The notes: a model not told the origin generated them from the letters alone. DNA of 64,000 nucleotides from Xanthomonas sp. AM6 (GCF_025665335.1 NZ_CP106869.1:1452501-1516500), one strand, 5' to 3'; positions 1-9,181 are shown, counted from the first letter of the stretch. Program-made: numbers and translations.

Positions 1-165
1 GCAGGCCGCGGTGGTCGCGGCGCTGCCCGATGCCGACCCCCGGACCGCTCGGCTGGATGGGCAGGGCGCCATGCGCCTGCAGCGCCGGCGCGGGCACACC
101 TTCTTTAATACGGGCGCCAGTGCGGCGTATGCTGGCGGCCTGCGTTGCCTCGGGAGGGCCGCCGC

Positions 166-468
166 ATGCGCCGCTTCGCCAGCTTCCGCGAGTTCTATCC
201 ATTCTATTTGAGCGAGCACCGGCATCCGCTGTCGCGGCGGCTGCATTTCGCCGGCAGCGTCGCGGTGCTGCTGGCCGTGCTGCTGGCGCTGTGCACCGGC
301 CAGCCGCGCTGGCTGTGGGCGGCGCCATTGTGCGGCTACGGCTGCGCCTGGATCGGCCACTTCCTCTTCGAGAAGAACCGCCCGGCGACCTTCCGCCACC
401 CGCTGTATTCCTTGGCCGGCGACTGGGTCATGTTCAGGGACATGCTGCTCGGGCGCATCCGCTGGTAG
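166..468 (+). CDS. DUF962 / Mpo1-like small membrane protein
   Basis: The protein has 100 residues. It starts with a polar segment (MRRFASFREFYPFYLSEH), followed by two hydrophobic stretches at about residues 25-42 and 46-62, and ends with a conserved-looking HFLFEKNRPATF block and a basic tail. This is the pattern of the DUF962 (YGL010w/Mpo1-like) family. In yeast Mpo1 is a dioxygenase in fatty-acid alpha-oxidation; the bacterial role is not settled. The ATG at 166 is chosen over one at 145 because a GGAGGG ribosome site lies 8 bases upstream. It sits alone, 68 bases before qmcA on the same strand. The family call is good; the function is unknown. Confidence 0.8.
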   Translation: MRRFASFREFYPFYLSEHRHPLSRRLHFAGSVAVLLAVLLALCTGQPRWLWAAPLCGYGCAWIGHFLFEKNRPATFRHPLYSLAGDWVMFRDMLLGRIRW

Positions 469-492
469 CGCCGGCCGCCTGGCGGCGCTCGC

Positions 493-498
493 TATACT
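493..498 (+). promoter_or_regulatory. putative -10 element of the qmcA-nfeD promoter
   Basis: TATACT lies 39 bases upstream of the qmcA start codon, in the short gap after the DUF962 gene. No convincing -35 hexamer stands at the matching distance, so this is a sequence-only guess. Confidence 0.4.
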
Positions 499-536
499 CG
501 CGCTGCAGTCATCCTTTTGGTTAATGGAGCAACCTG

Positions 537-1505
537 ATGCCGTCCACCTATTTCCTCGCGCTGGTGATCCTCATCGCCGGCGTCATCGTCCTGTTCAAGA
601 CCGTGCGCATGGTGCCGCAAGGCTTCCAGTGGACGGTGGAGCGTTTCGGCCGCTACACCCACACCCTGTCGCCGGGCCTGCACTTCCTGATCCCGGTGGT
701 CTACGGCGTGGGCCGCAAGGTCAACATGATGGAGCAGGTGCTGGACGTGCCCAGCCAGGACGTGATCACCAAGGACAACGCGGTGGTGCGCGTGGACGGG
801 GTGGTGTTCTTCCAGGTGCTGGACGCGGCCAAGGCCGCCTATGAAGTGTCGAACCTGGAGATCGCCACGATCGCGCTGGTGCAGACCAACATCCGCACCG
901 TGATCGGCTCGATGGACCTGGACGAATCGCTGAGCCAGCGCGAGACCATCAACGCGCAGCTGCTCAGCGTGGTCGACCACGCCACCAATCCGTGGGGCAT
1001 CAAGGTCACCCGCATCGAGATCCGCGACATCCAGCCGCCGCGCGACCTGATCGATTCGATGGCGCGGCAGATGAAGGCCGAGCGCGAGAAGCGCGCGCAG
1101 ATCCTCGAGGCCGAGGGTTCGCGGCAGTCGGAGATCCTGCGCGCCGACGGCGAGAAGCAGGCCGCGGTGCTGGAAGCCGAAGGCCGCAAGGAGGCCGCGT
1201 TCCGCGACGCCGAGGCGCGCGAGCGCCTGGCCGAGGCCGAGGCGCGCGCCACCGCGATGGTGTCCAAGGCGATCGCCGAGGGCGACGTGCAGGCGATCAA
1301 CTACTTCGTCGCGCAGAAGTACGTGGAGGCGTTCAAGGAACTGGCCACCGCGCCGAACCAGAAGTTCGTGCTGATGCCGATGGAGTCCAGCGGCATCATC
1401 GGCTCGATCGCCGGCATCGCGGAACTGGCGCGCGAGGCGCTGGGCAAGCAGCAGGCCGCGCCGCCGGCGGTGCCGCGCGGCATGCCGCCGCGCAGCGGAG
1501 CCTGA
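537..1505 (+). CDS. qmcA: SPFH/stomatin-family membrane protein (QmcA type)
   Basis: The 322-residue protein has one N-terminal membrane anchor (residues 5-20). It is followed by an SPFH/band-7 domain (about 20-190, with the typical VPQGFQWTVERFGRY start and VPSQDVITKDNA block) and a long Glu/Ala/Arg-rich coiled coil (about 175-250), then a short hydrophobic C-terminal patch. SPFH proteins oligomerise on the inner membrane and scaffold proteases or microdomains. The downstream nfeD begins 3 bases after the stop, the usual stomatin/NfeD operon. A GGAG site 7 bases before the ATG supports the start. The size matches E. coli QmcA (YbbK). Confidence 0.92.
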   Translation: MPSTYFLALVILIAGVIVLFKTVRMVPQGFQWTVERFGRYTHTLSPGLHFLIPVVYGVGRKVNMMEQVLDVPSQDVITKDNAVVRVDGVVFFQVLDAAKAAYEVSNLEIATIALVQTNIRTVIGSMDLDESLSQRETINAQLLSVVDHATNPWGIKVTRIEIRDIQPPRDLIDSMARQMKAEREKRAQILEAEGSRQSEILRADGEKQAAVLEAEGRKEAAFRDAEARERLAEAEARATAMVSKAIAEGDVQAINYFVAQKYVEAFKELATAPNQKFVLMPMESSGIIGSIAGIAELAREALGKQQAAPPAVPRGMPPRSGA

Positions 1506-1508
1506 GCC

Positions 1509-1940
1509 ATGCGCGCGGAGGTGGTGGCGTGGGGCGCGCTGACCTTGCTGCTGTTCGCGGCCGAAGCGCTGGCGCCGGGCGCGTTCATGCTGTGGATGGG
1601 CTTCGCCGCCGCGGCGGTGTTCGTCGCGGTGCTGGTGCTGCCGGACGTCCCGCTGCTGCTGCAGATCGCGGCCTTCGTGGTGCTCAGCTTCGTCTCGATC
1701 CAGGTGTACCGCACTTGGTTCCGCGGCCGCGACCGGGTCAGCGACCGGCCGCTGCTCAACCGCCGCGCCGAGCAGCTGATCGGCCGCGTGGTGACCCTGG
1801 ACCAACCGATCCAGGCCGGCCGCGGCCGCGCCAAGGTCGACGACGCGTTCTGGGTGGTCGGCGGCCCCGACCTGCCGGCGGGCAGCGCGGTGCGCATCGT
1901 CGGAGTGGATGGGATGACGCTGTTGGTGCAGGCGGAGTGA
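1509..1940 (+). CDS. NfeD-family membrane protein, short form
   Basis: The protein has 143 residues. Two or three hydrophobic segments (about 7-25, 28-45 and 50-66) are followed by a C-terminal OB-fold (about 80-143; LIGRVVTLDQPIQAGRGRAK). It lacks the ClpP-like protease domain of long NfeD proteins, so it is the short NfeD1b/YbbL class that pairs with stomatins. It starts 3 bases after the qmcA stop and is almost certainly co-transcribed with it. The partnership with the SPFH protein is family knowledge; no substrate can be read from the sequence. Confidence 0.88.
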   Translation: MRAEVVAWGALTLLLFAAEALAPGAFMLWMGFAAAAVFVAVLVLPDVPLLLQIAAFVVLSFVSIQVYRTWFRGRDRVSDRPLLNRRAEQLIGRVVTLDQPIQAGRGRAKVDDAFWVVGGPDLPAGSAVRIVGVDGMTLLVQAE

Positions 1941-1950
1941 GGCTGGGGAG

Positions 1951-2180
1951 CCGGGATTGGGGATTCGGTTGCGCAAGCGCTAGGCATGCGTGCTCTTCTG
2001 TGGGAGGGGCTTCAGCCTCGACGCGTTACCACTAATGCGTCGGGGCTGAAGCCCCTCCCACGGAATGCGTGGGTCGAAATCAGGCCGCCCTTGCTTCTTC
2101 GGCATCCGCGCTTTCATCGGATCGCTCGACCGCGACCTGGAACCGCGCGGCATCCTGCAATCCCGAATCCCGGGTCCCGT
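1951..2180. repeat. inverted pair of GGGATTGGGGATTCG-type repeats
   Basis: A left arm (GGGATTGGGGATTCGG, 1953-1968) and a right arm (AATCCCGAATCCCGGGTCCC, about 2159-2178) face each other around about 190 bases. The left arm begins 11 bases after the nfeD stop. Similar inverted pairs occur at 28756-28832, 54738-54847 and 58456-58635. The function is unknown; they look like dispersed intergenic repeats. Confidence 0.7.
2000..2061. repeat. long palindromic hairpin, REP-like
   Basis: Two 25-base arms (2000-2024 and 2037-2061) form a nearly perfect stem with a 12-base loop, with only one T:G pair. The arms carry the GTGGGAGGGGCTTCAGCC motif that recurs at 6393-6504, in the array at 60208-60905 and at 62568-62694. 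It lies between nfeD and gcvT and could act as a bidirectional transcript-end hairpin, but there is no T-tract. Confidence 0.8.
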
Positions 2181-2203
2181 TCCTTCTCCCCCGCACGGCC
2201 GGC

Positions 2204-2209
2204 GATAAT
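2204..2209 (+). promoter_or_regulatory. putative -10 element of gcvT
   Basis: GATAAT (5 of 6 matches to the sigma-70 consensus) lies 28 bases before the gcvT start. This would give a 5' leader of roughly 20 bases, too short for a glycine riboswitch. The -35 region is weak. Confidence 0.45.
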
Positions 2210-2237
2210 GGGGGACTTTTCCTCACGGACCCGCGCC

Positions 2238-3344
<1,107 letters not shown>

Positions 3345-3397
3345 GCCGCCGGTCGCCGCGATGCGTCGGCGACTTCTTCCCGGAGCATCCGGTTCGC

Positions 3398-3403
3398 TAC
3401 ACT
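3398..3403 (+). promoter_or_regulatory. putative -10 element of gcvH
   Basis: TACACT lies 41 bases before the gcvH start in the 100-base gcvT-gcvH gap. It suggests gcvH can be transcribed separately. There is no strong -35 hexamer. Confidence 0.35.
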
Positions 3404-3444
3404 AGCCGTCCATCCCCGACATCGTCTTCTTCCGGAGCAGCCCC

Positions 3445-3840
3445 ATGAGCGAGATCCCTGGCGACCTCAAATTCCTCAAGTCCCATGAATGGGCGCGCGT
3501 CGAAGGCAACGGGCGCGTGACCATCGGCATCTCCGATCATGCCCAGGGCCTGCTCGGCGACCTGGTCTACGTCGAACTGCCCAACGTCGGCGACGAGGTC
3601 GTCGCCGGCAACGGCGTGGCCGTGGTCGAGTCGGTCAAGGCCGCCTCGGACGTGTACAGCCCGCTCACCGGCAAGGTGGTCGAGGTCAACGCCGCGCTCA
3701 GCGACAAGCCGGAGACGATCAACGAGGACGCCTACGGCGAAGGCTGGATCTTCGTGCTGGAGATCGACGACCAGGAACAGTTGAACGACCTGCTGACCCC
3801 CGACGACTACGCCGAACTGCTCGAGGAAGACGGCCACTGA
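3445..3840 (+). CDS. gcvH: glycine cleavage system H protein
   Basis: The 131-residue protein is the lipoylated shuttle carrying the aminomethyl group between the P, T and L proteins. The lipoyl-lysine motif [14 protein letters not shown] is intact, and the fold runs from [16 protein letters not shown] to the acidic C-terminus ELLEEDGH. The length is standard. A GGAG site precedes the ATG by about 8 bases. A strong rho-independent terminator lies 28 bases after the stop, so gcvH ends the transcript. Confidence 0.97.
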   Translation: MSEIPGDLKFLKSHEWARVEGNGRVTIGISDHAQGLLGDLVYVELPNVGDEVVAGNGVAVVESVKAASDVYSPLTGKVVEVNAALSDKPETINEDAYGEGWIFVLEIDDQEQLNDLLTPDDYAELLEEDGH

Positions 3841-3867
3841 GCCGATCCGCCTTTTCGCGACAGCCGA

Positions 3868-3896
3868 ACCGGCCGCCTTGTGCGGCCGGTTTTCGT
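3868..3896 (+). terminator. rho-independent terminator of gcvH
   Basis: A perfect 9-bp stem, ACCGGCCGC/GCGGCCGGT (3868-3876 with 3882-3890), has a 5-base loop and is followed by TTTCGTTT. Confidence 0.9.
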
Positions 3897-3900
3897 TTGG

Positions 3901-4760
3901 GGCGCCGCAGGCGAACCGGCGGTGCGGCAAGGAGCCGAGTGTGCTCGGCAACCGCCTGTTCGGCGCGCGGCGCGGATGGGCGAGACGCGGCGTGCGCGAA
4001 GGAGGCGGCGCACGCGCCGCGCTTTGCGGCGCGCCCAGCGTCGTCGCTGCCGGCCAGCCGAAGCGGCATCGCGGAAGAGACGCGGCCGCGAGCGGATGTC
4101 GCGTCGGATTTTTGGCACTGGCCGCGCTGCGCGTTGCATCCCATCGCAGCACGGGGCGCACGCCGGCCGGCTGCCGACCGCCGCAGCGCTCGATGCGCTC
4201 CGACGGCTTGGTCCGAACGTCGCATGCGTCCGCTCCGAACGCGTTCGCCGCGGCGCGCACATGCGGCGCCATCGGCGAGACGAACGCGCGCTCGGCGACG
4301 GACGCGATGCGCGACGAAACGCGGCGCGTCGGCGGCATGGGCGTGACGTGCCGGTGAGGAAAGCGGCGCGTCGAACGCAGGTCGCGCCGCCGTCGCGTGT
4401 CTGCGCGATGCGCCGCGCGGCGGCGCGCGCACGCGCCGGCAAGCGCCGAACAGCGCGAAAAAGTTTGCGCAGTTTTGCGCATTTGCTCTTGTGCGATGCC
4501 GGAACAGCACGCGCGGCGAAAAGTTTTTTCAGCTTGCGGACAGCCTCGCGCGCGCGTCGCGCTGCCGCCGACGCTGCGCGCGACACCGCGCGGAACTGCC
4601 GGTCGCATCGGCCTGTTGCAAAAAACCACGGGAATTTCCGCTGTTTTTGTTTGCGTGGAAGATTCGTCGCGGGTTTGGCGGCCGCCGCCGTCGCGGTCCG
4701 CACGCCGCCGATCGCGGCGATCGCGGCCGTCGCCGCGCGCGGCGCCTGAAAAAAAATTGC
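3901..4760. other. gene-free CpG-rich stretch with spaced A/T tracts
   Basis: I find no believable gene in these 860 bases. Several frames on both strands stay open and read as low-complexity Arg/Ala-rich protein, as random GC-rich DNA does, and none has a family signature. The sequence is dominated by CGCG and GCGC runs. From about 4458 onward short A/T tracts stand out: AAAAAGTTT near 4459, GAAAAGTTTTTT near 4517, CAAAAAACC near 4619, GTTTTTGTTT near 4643 and GAAAAAAAATT near 4749. They precede the candidate small RNA and the histone-like gene, so bent or nucleoid-protein-bound regulatory DNA is possible. Confidence 0.6.
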
Positions 4761-4769
4761 GCGGAACTG

Positions 4770-4798
4770 TTGACAGTAAAAAAAACCGTGATTAGGTT
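4770..4798 (+). promoter_or_regulatory. sigma-70-type promoter upstream of the candidate small RNA
   Basis: A perfect TTGACA (4770-4775), a 17-base spacer starting with an A-run, and TAGGTT (4793-4798) as a weaker -10 predict a start near 4805. It stands about 290 bases before the histone-like gene with a terminator in between, so its product is probably a short separate RNA or an attenuated leader. Confidence 0.65.
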
Positions 4799-4804
4799 TC
4801 GCCC

Positions 4805-4975
4805 AGCAGACGTTGCTGCGAAAGCGAGTGAATCGGATCGACATCAAAACGCGAAGCACAACTTGGACATCCGCCAGGAACCCGATGATGGTGGATCAGG
4901 TGTCGCTTCCCTCCGAGAAACGCAATGTCTCCCCTGGCACGGCACCCGTATCGAGTTTCGGTACGGGTGTTTCTG
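4805..4975 (+). ncRNA. candidate small RNA or attenuated leader
   Basis: This roughly 170-nt interval is bounded by a strong promoter (TTGACA/TAGGTT) and a 12-bp rho-independent terminator, and contains no good ORF. It is less GC-rich than its surroundings. It has four GGA motifs (4835, 4865, 4877, 4893) and two pyrimidine-rich stretches, CGCTTCCCTCC and TGTCTCCCCTGG, of the kind left single-stranded in some Xanthomonas sRNAs. GGA clusters are also typical of RsmA/CsrA-sequestering RNAs. I cannot match it to a named family. The alternative is a 5' leader of the histone-like gene ending in an attenuator 115 bases before that start codon. Confidence 0.5.
4943..4973 (+). terminator. rho-independent terminator of the candidate small RNA
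   Basis: Twelve bases (4943-4954) pair with 4958-4969 across a GTT loop with only one T:G pair, followed by TTTCTGT. It lies between the promoter at 4770 and the histone-like gene at 5088. Confidence 0.8.
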
Positions 4976-5087
4976 TATCCGACCCGGCCCGCATTACGCG
5001 CCGGCGGATCCCGCAGGCGGACCAGCGCCGCGGGTTTGCTTTAACTGGGCGTTTTCAATCCATAGTTCACTGACGAGGAGCCATCCC

Positions 5088-5546
5088 ATGGCCACGAAGA
5101 AAGCTGCGAAAAAGAAGCCGGCCGCTAAGAAAGCGGTCAAGAAGACTGCCGCCAAGAAGCCGGCAGCGAAGAAGGTCTCGGTAAAGAAGGCGGTCAAGAA
5201 GGCTGCCAAGAAAGTCGCCAAGAAGGTCGCCGGGGTGAAGAAGGCCGTCAAGAAGGCCACCACCAAGAAGACCGCTGCGAAGAAGGCGGTGAAGAAGACT
5301 GCGAAGAAGGCAGCCACCAAGAAGACCGCCACCAAGAAGACCGCGAAGAAGGCCACCGCGAAGAAGGCGGTGAAGAAGACCGCGAAGAAGGCCACGGCGA
5401 AGAAGGCGGTCAAGAAGTCGGCTGCCAAGAAGCCGGCCGCGAAGAAGGCCGTCGCCAAGAAGGCCGTCGCGAAGAAGAAGCCGGCTGCCCGCAAGAAGAA
5501 GACCGCTCCGGTCGCGCTGCCGGCAACCCCCGCGCCGCTGATCTGA
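5088..5546 (+). CDS. histone H1-like Lys/Ala-rich nucleoid protein
   Basis: The 152-residue protein consists almost wholly of Lys, Ala, Thr and Val in degenerate units such as [11 protein letters not shown] and KKPAAKKA. It resembles the C-terminal tail of eukaryotic histone H1 and bacterial Hc1/Hc2 or AlgP-like proteins. It has no globular domain; the last 15 residues ([11 protein letters not shown]) break the pattern. Such proteins bind DNA through charge and affect nucleoid compaction or silencing. The ATG follows a good GAGGAG site, and a strong terminator closes the gene. Repeat number is expected to vary between strains by slippage. The compositional call is firm; the role is inferred. 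Confidence 0.88.
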   Translation: MATKKAAKKKPAAKKAVKKTAAKKPAAKKVSVKKAVKKAAKKVAKKVAGVKKAVKKATTKKTAAKKAVKKTAKKAATKKTATKKTAKKATAKKAVKKTAKKATAKKAVKKSAAKKPAAKKAVAKKAVAKKKPAARKKKTAPVALPATPAPLI

Positions 5547-5572
5547 TCTGATAAATCCCGATAGCCGTACCT

Positions 5573-5612
5573 AAGCTCTCTCCCCGGTGCCCAGCGGGGA
5601 GGGAGCTTTTTT
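5573..5612 (+). terminator. rho-independent terminator of the histone-like gene
   Basis: The stem AAGCTCTCTCCCCG pairs with CGGGGAGGGAGCTT (one T:G pair) and is followed by a run of six T. It lies 26 bases after the stop codon. Confidence 0.92.
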
Positions 5613-6191
5613 ATGGGCGCCCGCTTGCCGTCGTCGCGGTGCGCGCCGTGCGCCGGCGTGCCGCCGAGGTGCCACCGAAGTGCGTCGACGGATCGTCCGC
5701 GCAGTGATCGGTCTGCGAGCCGGCGGCGTTGCCGCCATCGCGTTCCATCGTCGCCTGCATGCGTCCGCGCTGGACCCGGACTGGCTGCAGGCAGCAACGA
5801 TGCTGCGCGAGTCCGCCAAGCGACCGCCTTGCTGTCGCAGGCAGCCGTGTTCGCCGACTTCGATCGGCTTCTCCTTCGGCTGCGCGATGGCGTCCAGACG
5901 GCGCAGTGCCGGTGCTGGCTGGCAGCCTGGGTGGTTCAATCATCGCGCCATCGCTGACGCGGTTGCCCTGCTCGGTGCGTCTGCCTGGGATGCGCGCGCG
6001 CGGTGGGAGAGCGCGCTTGGGTACCGGCAACGCACCGCGGCAGTGCCGGCCTGTCGCGCGGCTTGATCGGCTGATCCTCCTGTTCCCACCGGGACCATGG
6101 CCCCATTTTCGGGGGAGATGGCGCTCAGCATCGAGGGGGGCGTGCATAGCGGCGCGTGGGCATGCGCACCCGATTGCGTGCGGCTTCGCCC

Positions 6192-6232
6192 GGACCCTCG
6201 ACCCAACCCTTCTCCCGGTGGGAGAGGGGCTT
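6192..6232. repeat. ACCCTC-ACCCAACCC-TCTCCC-GGTGGGAGAGGGGC repeat
   Basis: Contains CTTCTCCCGGTGGGAGAGGG, a short hairpin, joined to a C-rich arm. The same design occurs in the opposite orientation at 27083-27120, so it is a dispersed intergenic element. Confidence 0.6.
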
Positions 6233-6392
6233 TGTCCCGCCCGCTGGGACATCGGCGCGCACGTCCGCAGCCGATCCGGTGGCCGGTGGTGGCGGCAGGC
6301 GACGGCCGACTCAGCCAAGGCGTTTCAGCCGGCGACTTCAAGCGGCGCTGTCGCGGGGAGCGAGGCGGTGCCACTGCCGCGCGCTGCTCCTC

Positions 6393-6504
6393 TGTAGGAG
6401 CGGCTTCAGTCGCGACCGCCTCGCCGGGGTTTCGCCAAAGTCGGATCGAGCGCAGTTTGCTTGCGTAGCGCCATCAGCTCGTCGCGTTGAAGCCGCTCCT
6501 GCAG
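6393..6504. repeat. pair of facing TGTAGGAGCGGCTTCAG repeats
   Basis: TGTAGGAGCGGCTTCAGTCG (from 6393) faces GTCGCGTTGAAGCCGCTCCT (6481-6500), about 65 bases apart. This is the same element as in the tandem array at 60208-60905 and the hairpin at 2000-2061. Confidence 0.75.
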
Positions 6505-6586
6505 CGCCGGCTCGCGAAGCTGGGGCGCAGACAGCAGAAAGGCGGCTCGCGCCGCCTTCCGCTGGACCGCTGGCAGGCCGCAGCCG

Positions 6587-7975
6587 TCAGTGCGGCGAGG
6601 CCACCGACTTGGATGCGGAGGCGCCCTTCTTGTCCTTCGGGTCCGGACGCTCGGCCATCATGTTGTCGCTGCCGAAGTCGGTGTCCACGTCCAGCCAGCG
6701 CTGCGCCGGCAGGCCGATCGCGCGGTCGAGGATGGTCGGCAGCAGGCCGGACGGCAGGCCGCTCTCGCCGTTCCACAGGATCGCCACGCCCAGGTCGCGT
6801 TCGGGCACCAGCGCGACCAGGCCGCGATAGCCCTGCACCGCGCCGGCATGGAACACCACTTGGTGGCCCGAGTAGTCGAAGACGCGCCAGCCCAGCGCGT
6901 AGCTGGCCGAGTTGACCCGCTCGCGGCGCCAGCCCGAGCGCATCTCGCCGGGGGTCAGGATCAGCGGCGCGTGCAGCGTGGCCAGCAGCGGCGCCGGCAG
7001 CACGTCCGGGCGGTGCCCGGTCTGCGCGATCAGCCACTGCGCCATGTCGCTGATGCTGGCGTTGACGCCGGCCGCCGGCGCCAGCCGGTAGTAGGTGGGC
7101 TTGGGCGTCAGCGACACCCAGCCGTTGCGGCTGCGCACGTGCGGGCGCGCCCAGCGCGGGCTGGCCTGGATCCCGGCCAGGCCCATGCTGGCGTCGTTCA
7201 TGCCCAGCGGCTTGAAGATGCGGCGCTCCACCGACTGCTCGTAGAAGCTGCCGGAGGCGGCGAACACCACGTCGCCGATCAGGCTGAAGGCGACGTTCTG
7301 GTAGGCGTAGCACTCGCCCGGCGCGCACTTGAGCGGGGCGTAGGCGAGCTTGTGGCTGAGCGTGTAGTAGTCGGCGTTGGATTCGACGTCGCGGTCGTAG
7401 GCGTTGTAGGTCAGGCCGACGCGATGGCTGAGCAGGTCGGCCACGTTCAACTGGCGGGTGGCGACCGGGTCGCTGAGCTGGAAGCCGGGCACGTAGTCGG
7501 TGACCTTGCTGTCCCAGCGCAGGGTGCCGTCGTTGACTAGCAGGCCGGCCATGGTGCCGGCGAAGGCCTTGGACAGCGAGGCCAGGCGGAACACGGTGTG
7601 CGCGTCGACCGGCTCGGGGCGGTTGACGTCGGTGACGCCGAAGCCGCGCGCGCTGATCACCTGGCCGTTGTGCACGATCGCCACCGCCAGGCCGGGCACG
7701 CGCTCGCCATAGGTGAGCTGCTCGGCCATCGCTTCCAGGCTGGCGACATCGAAGTCCCTGGCCAGTGGCAGCACCTTGCTCTCCGGCAGCGCGGCGCGGT
7801 ACGGTAACGGCTGGGTGGGCGAGGTGTAGCGCGTGGCCTCGGTGTAGATCGGCGGCGGCAGCGGCTGCGAAGGCGCCGGCGTCTGCGCGGTGGAGGACAT
7901 CGCAAAGGGCAGCAATGCCCCGAGCAACCCGGTTGCCACCGGTCGAAGGAGCCGGTGCCTGCTGTTCTGTTTCAT
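6587..7975 (-). CDS. exported serine hydrolase, class C beta-lactamase family
   Basis: The 462-residue protein has a signal peptide (MKQNSRHRLLRPVATGLLGA, cleavage near AQT). A penicillin-binding/AmpC-type domain follows at about residues 75-430. The active-site SLSK tetrad is at residues 133-136 and Y225-Q-N227 supplies the second motif; HAG replaces the KTG-like third motif, as in esterase/peptidase members. The frame is open further upstream, but the ATG at 7975 starts the signal peptide directly. It sits alone, transcribed toward the repeat-rich gap. It may be a D-aminopeptidase, esterase or carboxypeptidase; nothing here shows real beta-lactam hydrolysis. Confidence 0.87.
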   Translation of the reverse strand: MKQNSRHRLLRPVATGLLGALLPFAMSSTAQTPAPSQPLPPPIYTEATRYTSPTQPLPYRAALPESKVLPLARDFDVASLEAMAEQLTYGERVPGLAVAIVHNGQVISARGFGVTDVNRPEPVDAHTVFRLASLSKAFAGTMAGLLVNDGTLRWDSKVTDYVPGFQLSDPVATRQLNVADLLSHRVGLTYNAYDRDVESNADYYTLSHKLAYAPLKCAPGECYAYQNVAFSLIGDVVFAASGSFYEQSVERRIFKPLGMNDASMGLAGIQASPRWARPHVRSRNGWVSLTPKPTYYRLAPAAGVNASISDMAQWLIAQTGHRPDVLPAPLLATLHAPLILTPGEMRSGWRRERVNSASYALGWRVFDYSGHQVVFHAGAVQGYRGLVALVPERDLGVAILWNGESGLPSGLLPTILDRAIGLPAQRWLDVDTDFGSDNMMAERPDPKDKKGASASKSVASPH

Positions 7976-8254
7976 CGCGCGTGTGGCCTGTGAGGTGCTG
8001 CCGAAACCGATTCTAGCGCCGCTTTTCGCCATTGCACAAACCGGGAGAAGATGAATGGGCATCGTCTTGATCCTGCTGGTGATTTTGTCGGGCGGAAGAG
8101 GCCGGCGATCCGGCATCGGCCGCGGTTGCCGCGACGGCGCGGCGGTGCCTGGAGTGCATGCAACCGATGTGCCGAGGCTGCCATGGGCGCCGCTGTCCAG
8201 GCTGAACCGTTGCCGGCGCAGTGACGCCGCCGCGGCGCTGCGGGATCATGGCGC

Positions 8255-9151
8255 ATGCCCGATCCCGCCCCGTCCCCGATCCCCGCCGCGCGTGCGGCGC
8301 CCAGCGCCGCGACCTGGCTGGGACTGGCCTTCGTGCTGGTCTGGTGCACCGGCTACATCGCCGGCAAGCAGGTGGTGGCGCATGCCGCGCCGTTCACCGC
8401 GCTGCTGTGGCGCTTCGGCCTGACCGCGCTGTGCTTCGCGCTGGCCGCCGGCCCGGCGCGGCTGAAGGCGCTGCCGCAGCAGGAACTGGCGCGCAGCGCC
8501 GTGGCCGGGGTGCTGATGCTGGCCTTGCAGTTCGGCGGGGTGTACGCGGCGTTCGCGCTGGGCACCGGCTCGGGCGTGGCCGCGCTGGTGATCGGGGCGA
8601 TGCCGCTGCTGGTGGCCTGGGCCAGCCCGTGGTGGGGCGGGGCGCGGCTGCGCGCTGCGCAGTGGCTGGGCATGGCGCTGGGCTTCGCCGGCGTCGCCAC
8701 GGTCGCTGCCGACCGCATCGACGGGGCGACGCCGTGGGGCGGCTGGCTGGCCTTGCTGGTGGGCCTGTTCGGCATCGCCGCCGGCACCCTGTACCAGAAG
8801 CGGCATGCCGCGCAGCTGGACCTGCGCGTCGGGCTCGCGGTGCAGAACGCGGCGGCGACCGTGGTGCTGCTGCCGCTGGCGGCGTGGGAAGGCTTCCGCT
8901 TCCAGGCCAGCGATGGGTTCGTCGCGGCGATGGCGTGGCTGGTGCTGGTCAATTCGATCGGCGGCTTCGCGCTGCTGTTCCTGCTGCTGCGGCGCGGCGC
9001 CGCCACCCAGGTAGCGAGCCTGTTCTTCCTGATGCCGCCGGTGACCGCGGTGTTCGGCCACCTGCTGCTCGGCGAGCACCTGACCGCGCTGAAGCTGTGC
9101 GGCTTCGCGCTGGCGGCGCTGGGCGTGTGGCTCGCGGGGCGCGTGCGCTGA
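8255..9151 (+). CDS. EamA-family (DMT superfamily) inner-membrane transporter
   Basis: The 298-residue protein has ten predicted hydrophobic segments arranged as two EamA repeats (about 20-150 and 160-297). It starts with ATWLGLAFVLVWCTGYIAGK and ends with the duplicated GHLLLGEHLTALKLCGFALA block typical of the second repeat. DMT proteins export amino acids or other metabolites; the substrate cannot be read. It is convergent with the GMC oxidoreductase 30 bases away and divergent from the serine hydrolase. Confidence 0.88.
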   Translation: MPDPAPSPIPAARAAPSAATWLGLAFVLVWCTGYIAGKQVVAHAAPFTALLWRFGLTALCFALAAGPARLKALPQQELARSAVAGVLMLALQFGGVYAAFALGTGSGVAALVIGAMPLLVAWASPWWGGARLRAAQWLGMALGFAGVATVAADRIDGATPWGGWLALLVGLFGIAAGTLYQKRHAAQLDLRVGLAVQNAAATVVLLPLAAWEGFRFQASDGFVAAMAWLVLVNSIGGFALLFLLLRRGAATQVASLFFLMPPVTAVFGHLLLGEHLTALKLCGFALAALGVWLAGRVR

Positions 9152-9181
9152 GCCGCGCGGTCGCCGGCGACGCGCGGCGGC

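Larger units (their letters stand above)
5613..6586. other. gap without recognisable genes, carrying dispersed repeats
   Basis: No frame in these about 970 bases has a ribosome site plus a recognisable protein; the open frames are Arg/Pro-rich and overlap one another. The right half holds fragments of two dispersed repeat families (6192-6232 and 6393-6504). The gap separates the histone-like gene from the 3' end of the serine hydrolase. It may be decayed sequence. Confidence 0.55.

Noticed and set aside
11-211. Open frame at the left edge before the DUF962 gene
   Set aside because: GTG start without a ribosome site, low-complexity Arg/Ala product, and it overlaps the well-supported gene starting at 166. 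The reverse strand here also stays open, but nothing recognisable can be read from so short an end.
2180-2237. Glycine riboswitch upstream of gcvT
   Set aside because: The predicted leader is about 20 bases and no tandem glycine-aptamer core is visible.
3719-4859. Long Arg/Ala-rich frames on both strands in the 3.9-4.8 kb gap
   Set aside because: Several frames are open at once because GC-rich DNA lacks stops; no ribosome sites, no domains, compositions typical of noise.
6587-7975. True beta-lactamase
   Set aside because: SxxK and YxN motifs are shared by many esterases and peptidases; the third motif is HAG and the protein is larger than AmpC, so resistance is not supported.
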